Assembly (NCBI RefSeq): GCF_003610785.1 | Contig: NZ_RAQQ01000031.1 | Span: 1 to 52,936, forward strand | Origin: Micromonospora globbae | GTDB taxonomy: Bacteria > Actinomycetota > Actinomycetes > Mycobacteriales > Micromonosporaceae | DNA length: 52,936 bases | Reading direction: 5' to 3' | Position numbers and translations under genes: made by a program | The notes under the pieces: generated by a model | What the model was told of the DNA's origin: nothing | Seen by the model: the letters and a program-made list of their open reading frames with translations, nothing else | The model's database searches: none | Shown: positions 40,901 through 51,104 of the stretch, one piece after another | Layout of the letters: the number at the start of each line of letters is the position of its first letter | Position numbering within the stretch: the first letter of the stretch is position 1

Positions 40901-41286
40901 CCCCCGAGCTGCTCCTCGACGAAGCCGCCACCCTGCTGAGTCGTCCCAGCCGGAGCATGCGCCGCTGCTGGCAGCGCGGGTGTGCCTGCCTCACCCGCCT
41001 CGCTCTGGAACAAGGACTCTGCGGCTACTGGAATTGCGTCGCCCCGACCCTCACACGATGCCCGATGCGGCACCAACTGCTGGCCCTGCCCGCCTTCGTC
41101 GATGCCTCGACGACCTTCCTCGCAAGAACTGCCTGGCACGGTCTCTCACGCGCCATGCACCACCACGTGTACGAATTGGCACCCACTCACGCCGAGCTGC
41201 GCTCCTGGCACTGCGACGTGGTGGCCCTGCTCGATGAACTGAGGCGGCAGAGCGACAGCGCCGCACAAGAAGCTGAATGTTGCTGA
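40897..41286 (+). CDS. Hypothetical protein coupled to the truncated ATPase
   Basis: A 129-aa protein starting at ATG 40897, overlapping the ATPase stop (ATGA). It begins MTPELLLDEAATLLSRPSRS, contains several Cys and Trp residues (CWQRGCACL, CGYWNCVAP) and ends in a helix (VVALLDELRRQSD). Tight coupling implies it was the functional partner of the once-complete ATPase. No known family. Confidence 0.65.
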   Translation: MTPELLLDEAATLLSRPSRSMRRCWQRGCACLTRLALEQGLCGYWNCVAPTLTRCPMRHQLLALPAFVDASTTFLARTAWHGLSRAMHHHVYELAPTHAELRSWHCDVVALLDELRRQSDSAAQEAECC

Positions 41287-41426
41287 TCGGTGTCCCCACG
41301 TCGACATCGCTGTCGAAAATCCGACGCATAGACGGACATGTCCTACGCCCTATCCTGGAGGGCTTTGCCTCGGGCCGACGGCCCGGCGGATCAGCACTGG
41401 CGTACGTCGACTGACTTGGAGACGAG

Positions 41427-44400
41427 ATGCTGTTGACCCAACCGGATGTGCTCAACCTCGTCCAGCAGGCCGCCGGCCGGTGGGCAGACCAACTGATCGA
41501 CTTCGGCCCGCGCAACACGCTGCTCTACTTCAAGGAGCGACAGACCACCACCCTCGATCTCGCCGATGCGGCTGCCGGTGCGGTCGCCGATCTGCTCGGT
41601 GGGCAGAAGGTTCGCCTGCGGACGCTGTTCCCGGACCAGGATCGGCACAACACCGCCTGCAACACTGCCCGCAGCCTCCGTCGGAAGCTGGTCGAGCTGG
41701 AGGAGGAGCAGGGCATCCAGGCCGGTTGGGTGACCCACGGTCTGCTCTGCATGGTCGGTCCGTACACCCGCGGGTCCGTGCCGATGCAACCGCTGCGGGC
41801 GCCGCTGATCCTGCAGCAGTTGGCGCTGGACAGCAGGACGGCGACTGAGAACGACTTCACGCTGGAGCTGTCGGAGTCACCCGAGATCAACCCTGTCCTC
41901 CTGTACGCGCTGGAACGGCAGTACGGCGTGGAGGCGGACATCAGCGCGCTCGGCGACAAGCTGAGCGCGATGTTGTCCGAGATCGCTGACCCGGACCAGC
42001 AGTTGAGTGCCGCCTATGAGCTGATCGCCGAGGCGGTAGCTCCCAGCGGGCTGTCTCTCCGGCTCGAGCCCGCGGTGGTTGCCGGTGTTTTCAGCTTCGA
42101 CAAGCTGCCCATGGTCGAGGACCTGCGTAACTCGGCCGAGCTGCTGGCATCACACCCGGTGATCGGCGCGATGGCGGGCGACCGCGACGCTCGGCAACAG
42201 TTACGCACTGAGCAAGCTCAGGGGTCCAGCTCCGGTGCCGATCGGATCGATCCGGCCAAGGAGTTCCTGGTTCACGACGCGGACTCGTCTCAGCAGGCGG
42301 CGATCGACGCGGTGCTGTCCGGCCGGCATGTGGTCATCGAGGGTCCACCCGGCACGGGGAAGAGCCAGACGATCGCGAACATCATCGCGTACATGGCCGC
42401 GATGGGCCGCAGCGTGCTGTTCGTCTCGGAGAAGCGGGCGGCGATCGAAGCGGTGATGAACCGCCTTGGCGACGTCGGGCTCGACAATCTGGTGTTTGAC
42501 CTGCACGATCGCAAGATCAGCAAGCGGCAGGTCGCCCAGCGCATCGCCAACGTCCTCGCCCAGGCCGGCGCCGAACCGCCCGTCGACACTGACGAATTGC
42601 ATCGCCGTCTGATCAGCCGCCGGGCCGCGGCGAAACGGCATCCGGCCGAGCTGCACGAGGTACGGCAGCCCTGGGGTGTGAGCGCTTTTCAGGTCATCGA
42701 GCAGCTCCTCGCGCTTCCGGCTTCCGACGTCACTGGCTATAACCTGCGCGCATCCGAGCTGCGGAACCTTGACCGGTCGAGGCTTGAGTCCGCGCGGGAG
42801 GACCTTCGGACGTTCGTGGATCGTGGCGGCCTGAGGATCTGGCGCGGGGAGTCGCCGTGGGCGAAGGCCGCCATCCGCACCCCAGACGATGTCGGTAAGG
42901 TGCTGGTGCATCTCGATGAACTCGCGGCTGGTGCCCTGCAGGGCGCACAGCGCCAGATCCGGGACTTGGTCGACCGGGCGGGGCTGGACGTGCCGGACGA
43001 CCTCGCTGCGTGGAGGGATCTGTTCGACCTGCTCAGCGAGGTCGACCGCACCATTGCCAGCTACGGCGAGCAGGTCTTCGGCTCGGATCTGGACGACTTC
43101 GTCTACGCGACAGCGCCAGGGCGATCGCGGCCGCGCCGGGCGGAGCCGCTCGGGATCTTCCGCCGGTTCCAACTGCGCCGCGAGCTGCGGCGGACTTGTC
43201 CAGCCGCTCCCCGGAAGCGATCCGAGATGTATCAGGGCCTGGTTGCCGCGGTGGACCAGCGTGAGCGGTGGCGGAAGCTCAGCCGTCAGGACAGCGCACC
43301 TACTGCTCTGGCGGGCGCCGACCTGTGCATGTCGTCCTTCATGCAGGTGCGTAACCATCTCGCTGCGGTGGCGGCATGTGCCCGGATCGACGGCCTTGAG
43401 CGTGGACCCGCTACCACCGCGGCCAACACCCTCGCCGAGTTGAATGCCGACCGCGAGACGTTGTTTCTGATGCCCGACCTGAACAAACAGCAGCAGATGT
43501 TCCGCTCGTTGGGGCTGAGTCACATGCTCGATGACCTGGCCACCCGGCAGGTCTCGAGCGACGAGGCAGCCGACACCCTGTTGCGCTCCTGGTTGCAGGT
43601 GGTCCTCGACGAGATGCGCATGCGGGTCCCGTACCTCGGTCAGTTCGTGGGGCAGCAGCATGCCGCGGTGGTCCAGGACTTCCGCGCTGCGGACAGCCGG
43701 CACATCGAGATGGCCGCCCGGCACGTGCGCCGCAACGTGGCAGTGAACCTGCGGAAGGTCCGAGACGCCTATCCCGACCAGAATGGCCTCGTCCGGCGGG
43801 AAGCGGCCAAGAAGAGCCGGCACCTCTCTCTTCGGAAGCTGCTCAGCAGCGCGCCGGAGGTGCTCCTCGCCGCGTTTCCGTGCTGGGCCATGTCACCACT
43901 GGTGGTCAGCCGCATCCTGCCGCCCGAGCGGTCGTTCGACGTGGTGATCTTTGACGAGGCGAGCCAGATCGAGCCGCACGACGCGGTCGCCTCGATCATG
44001 CGTGGCACCCAACTCGTCGTGGCCGGCGACCCGAAACAGCTCCCACCCACGCCGTTCTTCCGGCGCCTCGTTCAGCAGAGCCCGGCTGGCGAAGACGATG
44101 ATCTCGGTGACGAGAGCCTCGAGGACTACGAGTCCGTTCTTGATGTTCTCGGTGGTCTGATCTCGGACCGGTACCGCTTGACCTGGCACTACCGCAGCCG
44201 AGACGAGCGTCTGATTGCGTTTTCGAACGTCGAGATCTACAACCGGTCCCTCGTCACGTTCCCTGGGGTGCAGGTCGACAGCCCGTTGCGCTTGGAGACG
44301 GTGGACGGCCGTGTCGCCCCCGGACAGAGCGGCTCATCAACGGAAGAGGTCAACCGGGCGGTCGAGCTGATTCTCGAGCACGCCGAGCAGCGACCGAACG

Positions 44401-45482
44401 AGAGCCTCGGCGTCATCACCATGGGGCAGAAGCACGCCCTGCGGATCGAGGCGACCCTACGCAGCCGACGCCGCGAGCACGAGCACCTCGACGACTTTTT
44501 CTCGCAAGACCGGGCCGCGAGCCAGCGGTTCTTCATCAAGAGTTTGGAGAACGTCCAGGGCGACGAGCGGGACGCCATCATCCTGAGCATCGGCTACGCC
44601 AAGACCCGAGACGGTCGACTTCCACTGCGCTTCGGACCGCTCAACCAGGAGGGCGGTGAGCGGCGCCTCAACGTGGCGGTCACCCGAGCGCGGAGTCGGA
44701 TGACCGTGGTGAGCGCCTTCTCCCACCACGACATGGACCCGAACCAGACCGCGGCGACACGGAACCGCGGGCCCGAACTGCTCCGCCGCTACCTGGAGTT
44801 CGTCGACCTCGGCGGCGACCTCGGCGCGCGCCAGCACACCGGGGTCGAGCTCAACGGCCTCGAACGCAGCGTCCTGAAGGCTCTCCAGCAGCAGGGCATC
44901 AACGCCGTGCCGCAGTGGGGCGTATCCGGCTACCGCATCGACCTGGCACTCGCCCATCCGGACCAGCCCGGCCGCATGGTCCTCGCCGTGGAGACTGACG
45001 GTCACTCGTACCACCAGGCACACAGCGCCCGGGACCGCGATCGGCTGCGCCAGCAGCACCTCGAGCGACTGGGGTGGGAGTTCCACCGGATCTGGTCGAC
45101 CGACTGGTACGTGGACCCGGCAGGCCAGACAGCCCGACTCGTCGCCCGCTGGAAGCAGGCGGTCGACCGCGCCAACCACGCCGCGAGGAGCCGCCCCGTA
45201 CCGCCGGCCCGCCGGCCCGCTCAGCCACCGTCGCCGCCAGCGACCCGCCGTGGCCCGCGCCCCGACGTGCCAATCGGACTGCGCATCACCGACTACACCC
45301 GGGAACAGCTAATACAGATCTGCACGTGGCTGGTGAGCGACCAGCTCCAGCGTGATCGGGATGAGCGCCTCCAAGAGGCCATGACCGAGCTCGGCTTCCG
45401 CAAACGGGGCTCAATCATCATCCAGCGCCTGACCGAAGCACTCGACACCGCGCAGCAGCGCGCCGACCGGAAGGTGTCCTGA
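41427..45482 (+). CDS. DUF4011-type SF1 helicase fused to a Vsr-like nuclease
   Basis: A 1351-aa protein. The N-terminal DUF4011-like region (RWADQLIDFGPRNTLLYFK) is followed by a Upf1-like SF1 helicase: Walker A GPPGTGKS (about 306-313), a 500-residue insertion, Walker B VVIFDEASQIEP (about 838-849), GDPKQLPPT (about 866), a WHYRSRDE motif, NVQGDERD (about 1041) and VAVTRAR (about 1083). Residues about 1138-1235 form a DUF559/Vsr-type PD-(D/E)xK nuclease (IDLALAHPD, LAVETDGHSYH, RDRDRLRQQHLERLGW). This domain order is known from defence islands. The last codon overlaps the HEPN gene's ATG, so a helicase-nuclease-HEPN operon is certain. Confidence 0.9.
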   Translation: MLLTQPDVLNLVQQAAGRWADQLIDFGPRNTLLYFKERQTTTLDLADAAAGAVADLLGGQKVRLRTLFPDQDRHNTACNTARSLRRKLVELEEEQGIQAGWVTHGLLCMVGPYTRGSVPMQPLRAPLILQQLALDSRTATENDFTLELSESPEINPVLLYALERQYGVEADISALGDKLSAMLSEIADPDQQLSAAYELIAEAVAPSGLSLRLEPAVVAGVFSFDKLPMVEDLRNSAELLASHPVIGAMAGDRDARQQLRTEQAQGSSSGADRIDPAKEFLVHDADSSQQAAIDAVLSGRHVVIEGPPGTGKSQTIANIIAYMAAMGRSVLFVSEKRAAIEAVMNRLGDVGLDNLVFDLHDRKISKRQVAQRIANVLAQAGAEPPVDTDELHRRLISRRAAAKRHPAELHEVRQPWGVSAFQVIEQLLALPASDVTGYNLRASELRNLDRSRLESAREDLRTFVDRGGLRIWRGESPWAKAAIRTPDDVGKVLVHLDELAAGALQGAQRQIRDLVDRAGLDVPDDLAAWRDLFDLLSEVDRTIASYGEQVFGSDLDDFVYATAPGRSRPRRAEPLGIFRRFQLRRELRRTCPAAPRKRSEMYQGLVAAVDQRERWRKLSRQDSAPTALAGADLCMSSFMQVRNHLAAVAACARIDGLERGPATTAANTLAELNADRETLFLMPDLNKQQQMFRSLGLSHMLDDLATRQVSSDEAADTLLRSWLQVVLDEMRMRVPYLGQFVGQQHAAVVQDFRAADSRHIEMAARHVRRNVAVNLRKVRDAYPDQNGLVRREAAKKSRHLSLRKLLSSAPEVLLAAFPCWAMSPLVVSRILPPERSFDVVIFDEASQIEPHDAVASIMRGTQLVVAGDPKQLPPTPFFRRLVQQSPAGEDDDLGDESLEDYESVLDVLGGLISDRYRLTWHYRSRDERLIAFSNVEIYNRSLVTFPGVQVDSPLRLETVDGRVAPGQSGSSTEEVNRAVELILEHAEQRPNESLGVITMGQKHALRIEATLRSRRREHEHLDDFFSQDRAASQRFFIKSLENVQGDERDAIILSIGYAKTRDGRLPLRFGPLNQEGGERRLNVAVTRARSRMTVVSAFSHHDMDPNQTAATRNRGPELLRRYLEFVDLGGDLGARQHTGVELNGLERSVLKALQQQGINAVPQWGVSGYRIDLALAHPDQPGRMVLAVETDGHSYHQAHSARDRDRLRQQHLERLGWEFHRIWSTDWYVDPAGQTARLVARWKQAVDRANHAARSRPVPPARRPAQPPSPPATRRGPRPDVPIGLRITDYTREQLIQICTWLVSDQLQRDRDERLQEAMTELGFRKRGSIIIQRLTEALDTAQQRADRKVS

Positions 45483-46318
45483 TGGTTGCCCTCGACCTGC
45501 TCACTCTGGAACGCGTCGCTCGCCTGATCTGCGACATCGATGGTCCCTACGAGCGGACCGGTACGCAGGTCGAGCGGTTCCTGCACCGGGTCCGGTGGCC
45601 TGGCGATCCGCAGTACGACGGCTCTCCGCGGATCCCCTGGCTGACAGAAGTACTCAGTTCCCATGCCGACGATGCCGCCGCCCTTGACCGGCTGCTCTGT
45701 CGCATCGGTGATCCGCTGGAGTACGACGGCGGCGTCGAGGCCGCCGAACCGATCGCGCAAGAGCTGAACCGCATCCTGGCTCCCGAGCAGCTCACCATCA
45801 CCTACATCGGCGGGCGCCCCGTGCTCGGTCAGCTCAGCCAGACCAGCGACGTTCCCCTGTACGGGCCGCCGCCGGACCTCCACGAGCGGGTGCGACGACT
45901 ATCCAGCAACAGCAAGGCGGTCGACATCCTCATGGCGCGCGCCGACGAAGCGTCGATCTGCCAGAACAACGGAGCCTACGCGCTGGCGATCATCGGCATC
46001 GGTAGCTTCGTCGAAGGTCTGCTGCACATCGTGGTGACTGACCGCGACGAAACCGTGCGAAGGAACGGCCTGGTCGGCCGTGGCGGCCGACGGATTCCCG
46101 CCGAACGAGCGGGCCTTCACCTGCTCCTCGAGTACGCGCACCGACAGAAGTGGGTCCAGACCGACGCCAAGGACTTCATGGAGAAGGTCCGGGACTACCG
46201 CAACTTCGTCCACCCCCGCCACCAGATCGACTACGGGCTCGTGCCCGACCTGGACACGGTGCGGATGTGCTGGGCGCCTGTACACGCGCTCCTCAATGAC
46301 CTGGAATCCGCACCCTGA
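45482..46318 (+). CDS. Abortive-infection-type protein with HEPN-like C-terminus
   Basis: A 278-aa protein. The N-terminal 125 residues (LLTLERVARLICDIDGPYER, WLTEVLSSHADDAAALDRLL, YIGGRPVL) form an alpha/beta region. The C-terminal half is helical and Abi_C-like: ALAIIGIGSFVEGLLHIVV and VRDYRNFVHPRHQ. The latter gives Arg238-x6-His245, a HEPN RNase-type motif. HEPN nucleases cut RNA in abortive infection and toxin systems, so this is the likely effector of the operon. It overlaps the helicase stop by one base. Confidence 0.78.
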   Translation: MVALDLLTLERVARLICDIDGPYERTGTQVERFLHRVRWPGDPQYDGSPRIPWLTEVLSSHADDAAALDRLLCRIGDPLEYDGGVEAAEPIAQELNRILAPEQLTITYIGGRPVLGQLSQTSDVPLYGPPPDLHERVRRLSSNSKAVDILMARADEASICQNNGAYALAIIGIGSFVEGLLHIVVTDRDETVRRNGLVGRGGRRIPAERAGLHLLLEYAHRQKWVQTDAKDFMEKVRDYRNFVHPRHQIDYGLVPDLDTVRMCWAPVHALLNDLESAP

Positions 46319-46523
46319 TCAGCGACTCACCTCCGGTGACCACCGAGCAGGTGGATTGACCCTTCCTTGTCCAGATGCTGGCCTCGACACCACCGCTGCT
46401 ACTCCAGCTTCCGAACCAGAACCAGGTGCAGGAGTAGCGGGCGGAGTTCAGCGGGGCCGCATCGAGCGAGTACGGCGGCGCGTTCGGCGGAGCCCTCTCG
46501 CCTGTAACCCTCGGGACGGCGCA

Positions 46524-48368
46524 ATGCTCGGTTTCAGATCTGTGTTCACGACCCACCACGAACGGAACCATCTACAGCCACTGGTACGGGAACAACTCGA
46601 CCGTTGGATCGCGGACCCCAAGGGCTGGGATCCCTCTGCGCTTGATGAGAACCGGTGGACGACCATCGGCGACAACGTCAGGGCCCTGCTACTGCAGCAC
46701 GAAGGGCAGGATGGATCGACCTCAACACGCGTACGAATCGTCGAGACAAAGCCGGACGGAGAGTGGATCACCCAGCTGACCGTACATGCGCCCAACGCGA
46801 GAGAGCGTGCGGCGTGGGCTTGGGTCGACATCGAATCCCCCGACCCCGACAGCGAGGACCCACGCAGCCGCCCCCGCCGCGCCGGCACCCCCCGCTTTCT
46901 CGCCCCCACGCTCGAAATCATCGACGCCTGGGACGGTGCCGCACGCCTCACGACGCGGCCAATCGTCATCCGGGGCGACGAAGTCGACGAGGTCTACCGA
47001 GCGCTCATCGACACCGAGCGACGAGGTGTCGTCTTCGTCGCCGGCAATGACGACTCGCTGCCGTCAGTCCCATGGACGAACCGGATCGCCAACCTGACCC
47101 GGTTCACCATCGGTATGGCCTCGTGCTACGTGCTGGACGGGGAGGCCACACAGTTGCTCAACGACCGGCTCGGCCAGGCCCACGCCGTACTGCCCGGCCG
47201 GCTTCGGACCTATCGCTCTCAGGTTCAACCGGACTCCGTCGTCGACGGGCTGCGGCACCGGGTCCTGAGCGCCGAACGGATCGCCGACGACAGCGAACAG
47301 CCCCGGCTCGCGCGTATCCTCGCCTCCAACGCCCAACTTCAGGCTCTCGAACAGCCGCTGCCTGCATCGGTGGCGCGGGTACACCGGATGCTGGAACGTA
47401 TCGCCGACGACATGTTGGTGCACCTGCTCGGCGACGTCGGTTCGAAGCGGCCATCGCTCGTTCCGTCGCAGCCCCGGGCGGCGGCCGTCGAGACGCGAGA
47501 GAGTGATCGCCGGCAAGGCGACGTCAGCGCGCAGCAAGGCATGTTGCTGGACTACCTGAAGATCAAGGTAGGGATCGATGATCTAACCGTCGACCGGATC
47601 GACGAGATCGTGCGTCTGATCGAGGTCGGTCGGTCATCGCAGGAGGCACAGAAAGACATCGCATCCCGACTCGCACAGCTCCAGGCCGAACTCGATGAGA
47701 CACAGAAGGCGTATCACGACGTCAAATGGCAGCTGGATGATGAGCAGATCGAGAACCGGGACGCGGTCGACCGCCTGACCCGGTCCGCGGAGACTGAACG
47801 GACGCTACGCCACCGGCTGGCCTCTATGGGGCAAGCAGAGGTGGCCTGGACGGCGCAGCCATCGGAAGCGGACGTCTCCCGGCCGGACAGCTTCGGCGAG
47901 TTGCTCCGTTGGCTGCCAAGGCTCCAGCACGTCGTGTTCACGGGCGATCCTGACCACGCTGAGGAACTCGACAGCAACGACCCCCTGGGCGCCTGGGCTT
48001 CGAAGACCTGGGACGCCTTGTTGGTGCTCCAGGACTACGCAGCGGCGAAGGCGGACGGACGCTGGGATCGAGACGTGCATGGCTTCCTGGAGAACACTCC
48101 GGATGGCTGCCACGAGTGGCCGACACGACGACACGCCCGTGACGAGAGCGAGGAGGTCCGAACCAACCCGGCGTTCTGGAGGAAGCGGGTTCTCCCCGTG
48201 CCGGCCTCCGTCGTTCAGGCGGGCAGGATTTTCATGGGTGCGCACTTCAAGATCGCTCAGTTCGCGATGATCAGCCCCCGCATGCACTACTACGACGATA
48301 CGGCGCAGAGCGGACGGATCTATGTCGGCTACATCGGCCGGCACCTACCGACCGGACAGACGAACTGA
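46524..48368 (+). CDS. Unknown coiled-coil protein, paralogue B of a two-member family
   Basis: A 614-aa protein starting MLGFRSVFTTHHERNHLQ at ATG 46524, the start that aligns with paralogue A (17796-19352). It has WAWVDIESPDPDSED, FVAGNDDSLPSVPW, a long coiled coil (about 365-435; IASRLAQLQAELDETQKAY) and a C-terminal domain (about 490-614) with TWDALLVLQDYAAAK, IFMGAHFKIAQFAM, HYYDDTAQ and GRIYVGYIGRHL. The spacer to the HEPN gene is 205 bp, so it may have its own promoter, but strand and order suggest one module. The C-terminal domain is the best conserved between A and B and should define the family. Confidence 0.82.
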   Translation: MLGFRSVFTTHHERNHLQPLVREQLDRWIADPKGWDPSALDENRWTTIGDNVRALLLQHEGQDGSTSTRVRIVETKPDGEWITQLTVHAPNARERAAWAWVDIESPDPDSEDPRSRPRRAGTPRFLAPTLEIIDAWDGAARLTTRPIVIRGDEVDEVYRALIDTERRGVVFVAGNDDSLPSVPWTNRIANLTRFTIGMASCYVLDGEATQLLNDRLGQAHAVLPGRLRTYRSQVQPDSVVDGLRHRVLSAERIADDSEQPRLARILASNAQLQALEQPLPASVARVHRMLERIADDMLVHLLGDVGSKRPSLVPSQPRAAAVETRESDRRQGDVSAQQGMLLDYLKIKVGIDDLTVDRIDEIVRLIEVGRSSQEAQKDIASRLAQLQAELDETQKAYHDVKWQLDDEQIENRDAVDRLTRSAETERTLRHRLASMGQAEVAWTAQPSEADVSRPDSFGELLRWLPRLQHVVFTGDPDHAEELDSNDPLGAWASKTWDALLVLQDYAAAKADGRWDRDVHGFLENTPDGCHEWPTRRHARDESEEVRTNPAFWRKRVLPVPASVVQAGRIFMGAHFKIAQFAMISPRMHYYDDTAQSGRIYVGYIGRHLPTGQTN

Positions 48369-48443
48369 CGGCCACCGAAGGTGATCGCTGAGCCACGGCA
48401 TCGAGGGCTGCAGTACCTACGGCTGGCTCGGGTCGTGCACCAA

Positions 48444-49730
48444 TCAGCCGGTAGCGCGGTAGAGCTGCACCCCGCCGCTGGCATCCGGTGGGCTCGCGAC
48501 TGCGGCGTGTTCGTTGACGAGCCACGGTGTGAGGCCGGGAGCCGTTTCCCGGTCCTCGCCAGTGCGGGCGTCGAGGATGACGGGGCCGTTCGCCGTACGG
48601 CCGTAAACGGCTCCGTGCCAAGCGGTCGTGACGGTGGGAGCGATGCGGTTTGCCTTCTTGTCGGGTAGTTCCCAGAGCCACTTCCCGCTGTCGTCGAAGG
48701 CGCCCGCCCAGTCCTGGCGTTGGTCCTGGCAGATCGTGACGCTGCGGCCGTCGTGGAGACAGGTGATGTTGTAGGCGGTGCTGCTGGAAGCCGTTGACTC
48801 GTCCAGCATGCGGCCGGTGGCGGCATCGAGGAGACGGAAGAACTGCTTGCGCCCTCGCGACGCTCCGGTCGCGGTCACGATTTTCGGGCTGCCCGGCTTG
48901 ATGGTGATCGTCTCTGCGGGCTCGGTGTGCCAGCGCTCGGTGCCGCTGTCGATGGCGAGCGCACGTGCCACTGCGGTTTTGGCGTCGGTACCGACCGCCA
49001 CGTCGCCGGCGACGGCTCCGAGAGTAAAGTCGGGACGGCGCCAGATCTCGCGTCGATCGTCGAGGTTCACGGCGACGGCATCGGTGCCGACCTGGGCGAC
49101 GACCACGGTGCCGCGCGCGCCGATGACGACCGGGTGCTTCCGGGTCAACGCGTGCTGGTCGTCGTCGCTGGGCTCGATCTCGATGCGTTGAGCCTCACGC
49201 CCGGTGCCAGCATCAACGGCGAGGATCTCGATGACGGGGCGCGGCGGTGTCGTGCCTTGACCGGGCGCGGTGGCGGCGAAGGCTGTCACCACCCGGCGCT
49301 GCGCACCGGTTTCGGCCAAGATCGGCGGCTGGGCCGGGTTGCCGCCGACGAACGGGTTCAGCGTCGGCGGGGACAGTGCAGGCTCGTGTTCGGGTCGCAG
49401 CCTGGCGGTGACCGTACCGGACGTAATGTCAACGATCTCCAGTCGGTCCACCGACGAGATCCAAACGCGCTTCCCGTCGAGTAGCACTGGCAGTGGCTCG
49501 ACACGTTGTCCACCCAGATTGATCTTCGAGAGCGACGCGGTGTCCGGTAGCGGCATGGGAGCGGACATGTCGAAAGTGCGCGGTGGGTCGAAGGTGGGCC
49601 GCTCGCTCGGTGCTCCAGTGGTCGCTTGGGCTGGTGGCTGTTGCGCCTCCGGTGTGGTCCCGCAGCCGATAGTGGCGGCAAGTACGCCCAGGCTGATGCC
49701 GAACACGCCCAGCTTCGCGTTGCGCACCAC
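48444..49730 (-). CDS. PQQ-like beta-propeller lipoprotein
   Basis: A 428-aa exported protein. GTG 49730 follows GGGGAGG. The signal peptide is KLGVFGISLGVLAATIGCG, a lipoprotein type with Cys23 in the lipobox. The mature part has a Pro/Thr-rich linker and repeated blades typical of PQQ-like propellers (VEIVDITSG-like DRLEIVDITSGTVTA, VDAGTGREAQRI, LDAATGRMLDE, LDARTGED). It would sit on the outer face of the membrane as a binding scaffold. It is convergent with paralogue B and not evidently related to the defence genes. Confidence 0.85.
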   Translation of the reverse strand: MVRNAKLGVFGISLGVLAATIGCGTTPEAQQPPAQATTGAPSERPTFDPPRTFDMSAPMPLPDTASLSKINLGGQRVEPLPVLLDGKRVWISSVDRLEIVDITSGTVTARLRPEHEPALSPPTLNPFVGGNPAQPPILAETGAQRRVVTAFAATAPGQGTTPPRPVIEILAVDAGTGREAQRIEIEPSDDDQHALTRKHPVVIGARGTVVVAQVGTDAVAVNLDDRREIWRRPDFTLGAVAGDVAVGTDAKTAVARALAIDSGTERWHTEPAETITIKPGSPKIVTATGASRGRKQFFRLLDAATGRMLDESTASSSTAYNITCLHDGRSVTICQDQRQDWAGAFDDSGKWLWELPDKKANRIAPTVTTAWHGAVYGRTANGPVILDARTGEDRETAPGLTPWLVNEHAAVASPPDASGGVQLYRATG

Positions 49731-49869
49731 GTCACGCCTCCCCGTCGCCGTTAGGTACAGCCGGGGAGTGTAGCGACTTGGGCCCACTCTTCGTGTCCCG
49801 CTCGTCGCAGCCCGAAGCCGCAGGGCGCTTCTGTGCGGTCCTGCGGCTTCGGGCCCGCTGTCTGCGTGG

Positions 49870-50598
49870 CTACGCCTCCGACGGAGGCTGCTCATCGTCG
49901 GGCATTGAGCGTTCGGCAGCAAAGTGGACGATGTCCTCAGCCACGGCGGTGACCTCGGCGGCGATCTCGTAGTCGGCTACCCGGGCGTGTAGAGCGACGA
50001 GTCGGGCAGCGGCTTGTCGTAGCCGTTCCGCTTCCACGCTGAGGGCAGCGAGCAACTCGGGGTCGTCGATCCACCGCTGAATCCCGTCCACTTCGTCTCG
50101 CCCGTCGAGGTCATCGAGCCTCCTGGCGCCGATGGACTTGGCCATCCAGGTCAGGAGTCTGACCTGCGCTTCTAGGGCTATGCATGGCTCGCCGACGGCG
50201 AGGGCCTCGACGGCGCGCTCGTAGGCGGGTGCCGGGACGGCTGCCACCGACACGCCGAGTGCGTTCCCGGCGACCACGACCGCGCCCAGTTCGACCGCTG
50301 GAAGGATCGCGGTGATGTCGTCGAGTTGATCACCATCATCGGCGTTGACGGGCGTGTCGCTGACCGGTGCCACCCGGGCGATAGTGATGGTGCGAGTTGG
50401 TCGGTAGTCCGTCGGCAGATCTTGGTCAATGTGGGTGGTGCCCGCGACGGTGATCGGGGTGTCGGCAGGCAGCCGGTCCATCAGCCTCGCAAGCTGGCCG
50501 GCGGTACGGATTTCGATGGTGTGATCGCGGAGAGCGTCGCGTGCTGCCGCGAACGCTGCCGCTTGCTGTTCCTGATTCTCATCCCGGTCGCTAAACAT
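49870..50598 (-). CDS. Hypothetical protein, 242 aa
   Basis: ATG 50598 (MFSDRDENQEQQAAAFAAAR) is preceded by GGAGGAAGATC. The first part contains EIRTAGQLARLMDRLPADTP, a short module I have seen in small plasmid or phage proteins of actinomycetes. A beta-rich middle (ITVAGTTHIDQDLP, VVVAGNALGVSVAAVPAPA) follows, then a helical C-terminal half (VEAERLRQAAARLVALHARV). No catalytic motif is seen. It is on the same strand as the lipoprotein gene, 139 bp upstream of it. Confidence 0.7.
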   Translation of the reverse strand: MFSDRDENQEQQAAAFAAARDALRDHTIEIRTAGQLARLMDRLPADTPITVAGTTHIDQDLPTDYRPTRTITIARVAPVSDTPVNADDGDQLDDITAILPAVELGAVVVAGNALGVSVAAVPAPAYERAVEALAVGEPCIALEAQVRLLTWMAKSIGARRLDDLDGRDEVDGIQRWIDDPELLAALSVEAERLRQAAARLVALHARVADYEIAAEVTAVAEDIVHFAAERSMPDDEQPPSEA

Positions 50599-51104
50599 GA
50601 TCTTCCTCCAAGTGGTTGTCAATGCGCGTTCTCGCGGATTCGTGACATGAGCGGTCATCCGTGAAGTGGTGACCTGCCAGCGGCGAGGACGGCACGTCCC
50701 GCTCCGGTCACGCCGGGGTATGCCGCGATGTCTGCCCGGAGTCGTCGTGAGTTGATCAGCGGACACCGGAGGCGGCCGTGGCGAAACTGGGGGGTCTGCT
50801 GGCCGACCACTGTCTCGGTCGTGGGCAGGCTCGGTCCGCTCGCGTCGGCTGACGGATCGTCGTCACCAACGTCGGGAGCCGCCGACCAATGGGAACCGCG
50901 CGCGTCCGCCGGCGCCGCGACGGAGGCGTAGCGGCTTGTACCGTGTTAGCAATGAGCCTTGGGGCTTCCCGCGCGAGGATGGGTTGTGCCACCGGTGTCC
51001 AGCCGTGAGCGCTTCCCGTTCCGGAAATTTTCCCGCAGCCGTTGAACCGGCTGATCGGGAAGGCGCCCAATGCCTCTCGGCGTCATCGCGGCGAGCAAGC
51101 ACAC
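50599..51104. other. Intergenic region with a duplicated segment
   Basis: About 500 bp. No confident gene. From about 50925 the sequence resembles 39715-39800 (TACCGTGT then AATGAGC, later CCAGCCGTGA), showing that both SARP scraps carry the same upstream DNA. Confidence 0.45.

Noticed and set aside
42201..43823. 540-codon minus-strand frame inside the helicase gene
   Set aside because: Antisense to a well-conserved helicase insertion region; translation is His/Arg-rich without domains.
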